The translations under genes and the position numbers were made by a program. Below, piece after piece: positions 7,619-8,111 of a stretch of 8,111 nucleotides of DNA (position 1 is its first letter; every line of letters begins with the position of its first letter). Source of the DNA: Balneolales bacterium. Its GTDB lineage: Bacteria; Bacteroidota; Rhodothermia; Balneolales; Natronogracilivirgulaceae. Below the pieces are notes generated by a model, which worked only from the letters and a program-made list of their open reading frames with translations, did no database searches and had not been told where the DNA came from. Location of the stretch: assembly GCA_007127665.1 (NCBI GenBank), contig SKYY01000059.1, forward strand, positions 1 through 8,111. Reading direction: 5' to 3'.

Positions 7619-7632
7619 TGATAGCGCTTACT
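7619..7632. promoter_or_regulatory. LacI-family operator-like site, distal site O2
   Basis: TGATAGCGCTTACT matches the proximal operator at 12 of 14 positions and keeps the AGCGCTTAC core. It departs from the cre consensus at positions 4 and 14 and is less symmetrical, so it is probably the weaker site. Its centre lies 48 bp upstream of the centre of the proximal site, about 4.6 helical turns on straight B-DNA. A second copy of an uncommon core in the same short intergenic region supports real regulatory sites rather than chance. Confidence 0.5.
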
Positions 7633-7649
7633 TTGCGTCCTCCATTCAG

Positions 7650-7663
7650 GAAACGCATGTTTC
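7650..7663. repeat. Short perfect inverted repeat upstream of the operators
   Basis: GAAAC-GCAT-GTTTC is a perfect 5-bp inverted repeat with a 4-bp centre, 18 bp upstream of the distal operator-like site. No T-run follows on the minus strand, so it does not look like the ispG terminator. It might be another regulator site, but a repeat of this size can occur by chance. Confidence 0.2.
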
Positions 7664-7759
7664 AGAAAATGGAAATGTTCTTCTCCCTGTGATAAAAACC
7701 GGATGCGCCAACCTGTACTCCCCGATACCGGAAGTATTCAGCACGGAATTATGCAGCGC

Positions 7760-8111
7760 TCAGATTTCGGTTTCGGCAGGCTGCTTTTTCCCGTAGCGTG
7801 TTACAACATAATCATCCAGCATCTTGCGGAACGTCTCGCCGATACGGTCGCCGGTCAGCGTGGAGTGGTGCTCACCGTCGATGTACACCGGCGCCTTGGG
7901 CTCCTCGAACGTCCCCGGCAGCGAAATGCCGATATTGGCGTGCTTGGACTCGCCCGGACCGTTCACCACGCATCCCATAACAGCCACGTTCATGTCCTCC
8001 ACGCCGGGATAGACCTTGCGCCAGATGGGCATCATTTCCACGATATAATTGTGGATCTCGTCGGCCAGCTCCTGGAAGTAGGTGCTCTTGGTCCGCCCGC
8101 AGCCCGGACAC
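7760..8111 (-). CDS. ispG: 4-hydroxy-3-methylbut-2-enyl diphosphate synthase (IspG/GcpE), C-terminal part only
   Basis: IspG is a cytoplasmic [4Fe-4S] enzyme that converts 2-C-methyl-erythritol 2,4-cyclodiphosphate to 4-hydroxy-3-methylbutenyl diphosphate in the MEP isoprenoid pathway. Only the last 116 codons are present; the gene enters from the right edge and ends with TGA at 7762-7760. The visible part starts with CPGCGRT, which carries two cluster cysteines (visible residues 1 and 4). The third cysteine and the conserved glutamate follow in GCVVNGPGE (residues 47 and 54). This Cys-x2-Cys ... Cys-(x6)-Glu arrangement matches the known cluster ligands of the family, so the cluster domain looks intact. 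The tail ends in KKQPAETEI. Bacteroidota and plant IspG proteins often carry an extra central domain, but that region lies outside the window. The 261-bp gap to the next gene suggests separate transcription from the downstream genes. Confidence 0.96.
   Translation of the reverse strand, partial: CPGCGRTKSTYFQELADEIHNYIVEMMPIWRKVYPGVEDMNVAVMGCVVNGPGESKHANIGISLPGTFEEPKAPVYIDGEHHSTLTGDRIGETFRKMLDDYVVTRYGKKQPAETEI

Noticed and set aside
7681..7759. A rho-independent terminator for ispG, with CCGG segments followed by a short T-run.
   Set aside because: The only stems are about four base pairs with a long loop or are weak; none gives a convincing hairpin directly followed by a U-tract.
7755..7760. 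A third AGCGCT core near the ispG stop codon.
   Set aside because: The flanking bases do not fit the cre-like consensus beyond the six-base palindrome, which is easily found by chance.

Overview
The window reads as a chromosomal segment of a member of the FCB superphylum, most likely a Balneolota/Rhodothermota-type bacterium; this is an inference from gene content, not a database match. The reasons are an outer-membrane TonB-dependent receptor with an N-terminal carboxypeptidase-regulatory-like domain, a very large secreted protein with calcium-loop motifs and a fibronectin-III-like fold, moderately GC-rich codon use, and A-rich start contexts without Shine-Dalgarno sequences, as is usual in Bacteroidota relatives. 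Every convincing gene lies on the minus strand, so the window is described from high to low coordinates.

Layout. (1) 8110-7760: the last 116 codons of ispG (MEP isoprenoid pathway), cut by the window edge. (2) 7759-7499: a 261-bp intergenic region with no gene. It holds a sigma70-like promoter whose 16-bp spacer contains a near-palindromic LacI-family (cre-like) operator, a second similar operator 48 bp upstream, and three T-tracts spaced about 11 bp apart between them. No convincing terminator for ispG is visible. (3) 7498-5774: a 574-residue exported or anchored parvulin-type (SurA/PpiD-like) foldase with two rotamase-like domains, one catalytically doubtful and one degenerate. (4) 5727-2878: a 949-residue TonB-dependent receptor, starting 46 bp after the foldase. 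(5) 2765 to the left edge: a secreted protein of at least 921 residues, starting 112 bp after the receptor, open through the edge, so its C-terminus is missing.

Items 3-5 are co-oriented and closely spaced and look like one transcription unit driven by the operator-containing promoter. The working model is a regulated outer-membrane uptake module: a periplasmic foldase, a TonB-dependent transporter, and a large calcium-binding secreted or surface partner that occupies the position SusD holds in sus-type loci but does not resemble SusD. The cre-like operators suggest control by a LacI-family regulator encoded elsewhere, and hence perhaps a carbohydrate-linked signal. The substrate cannot be read from the sequence. 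No RNA genes, CRISPR arrays, insertion sequences or prophage features were seen.
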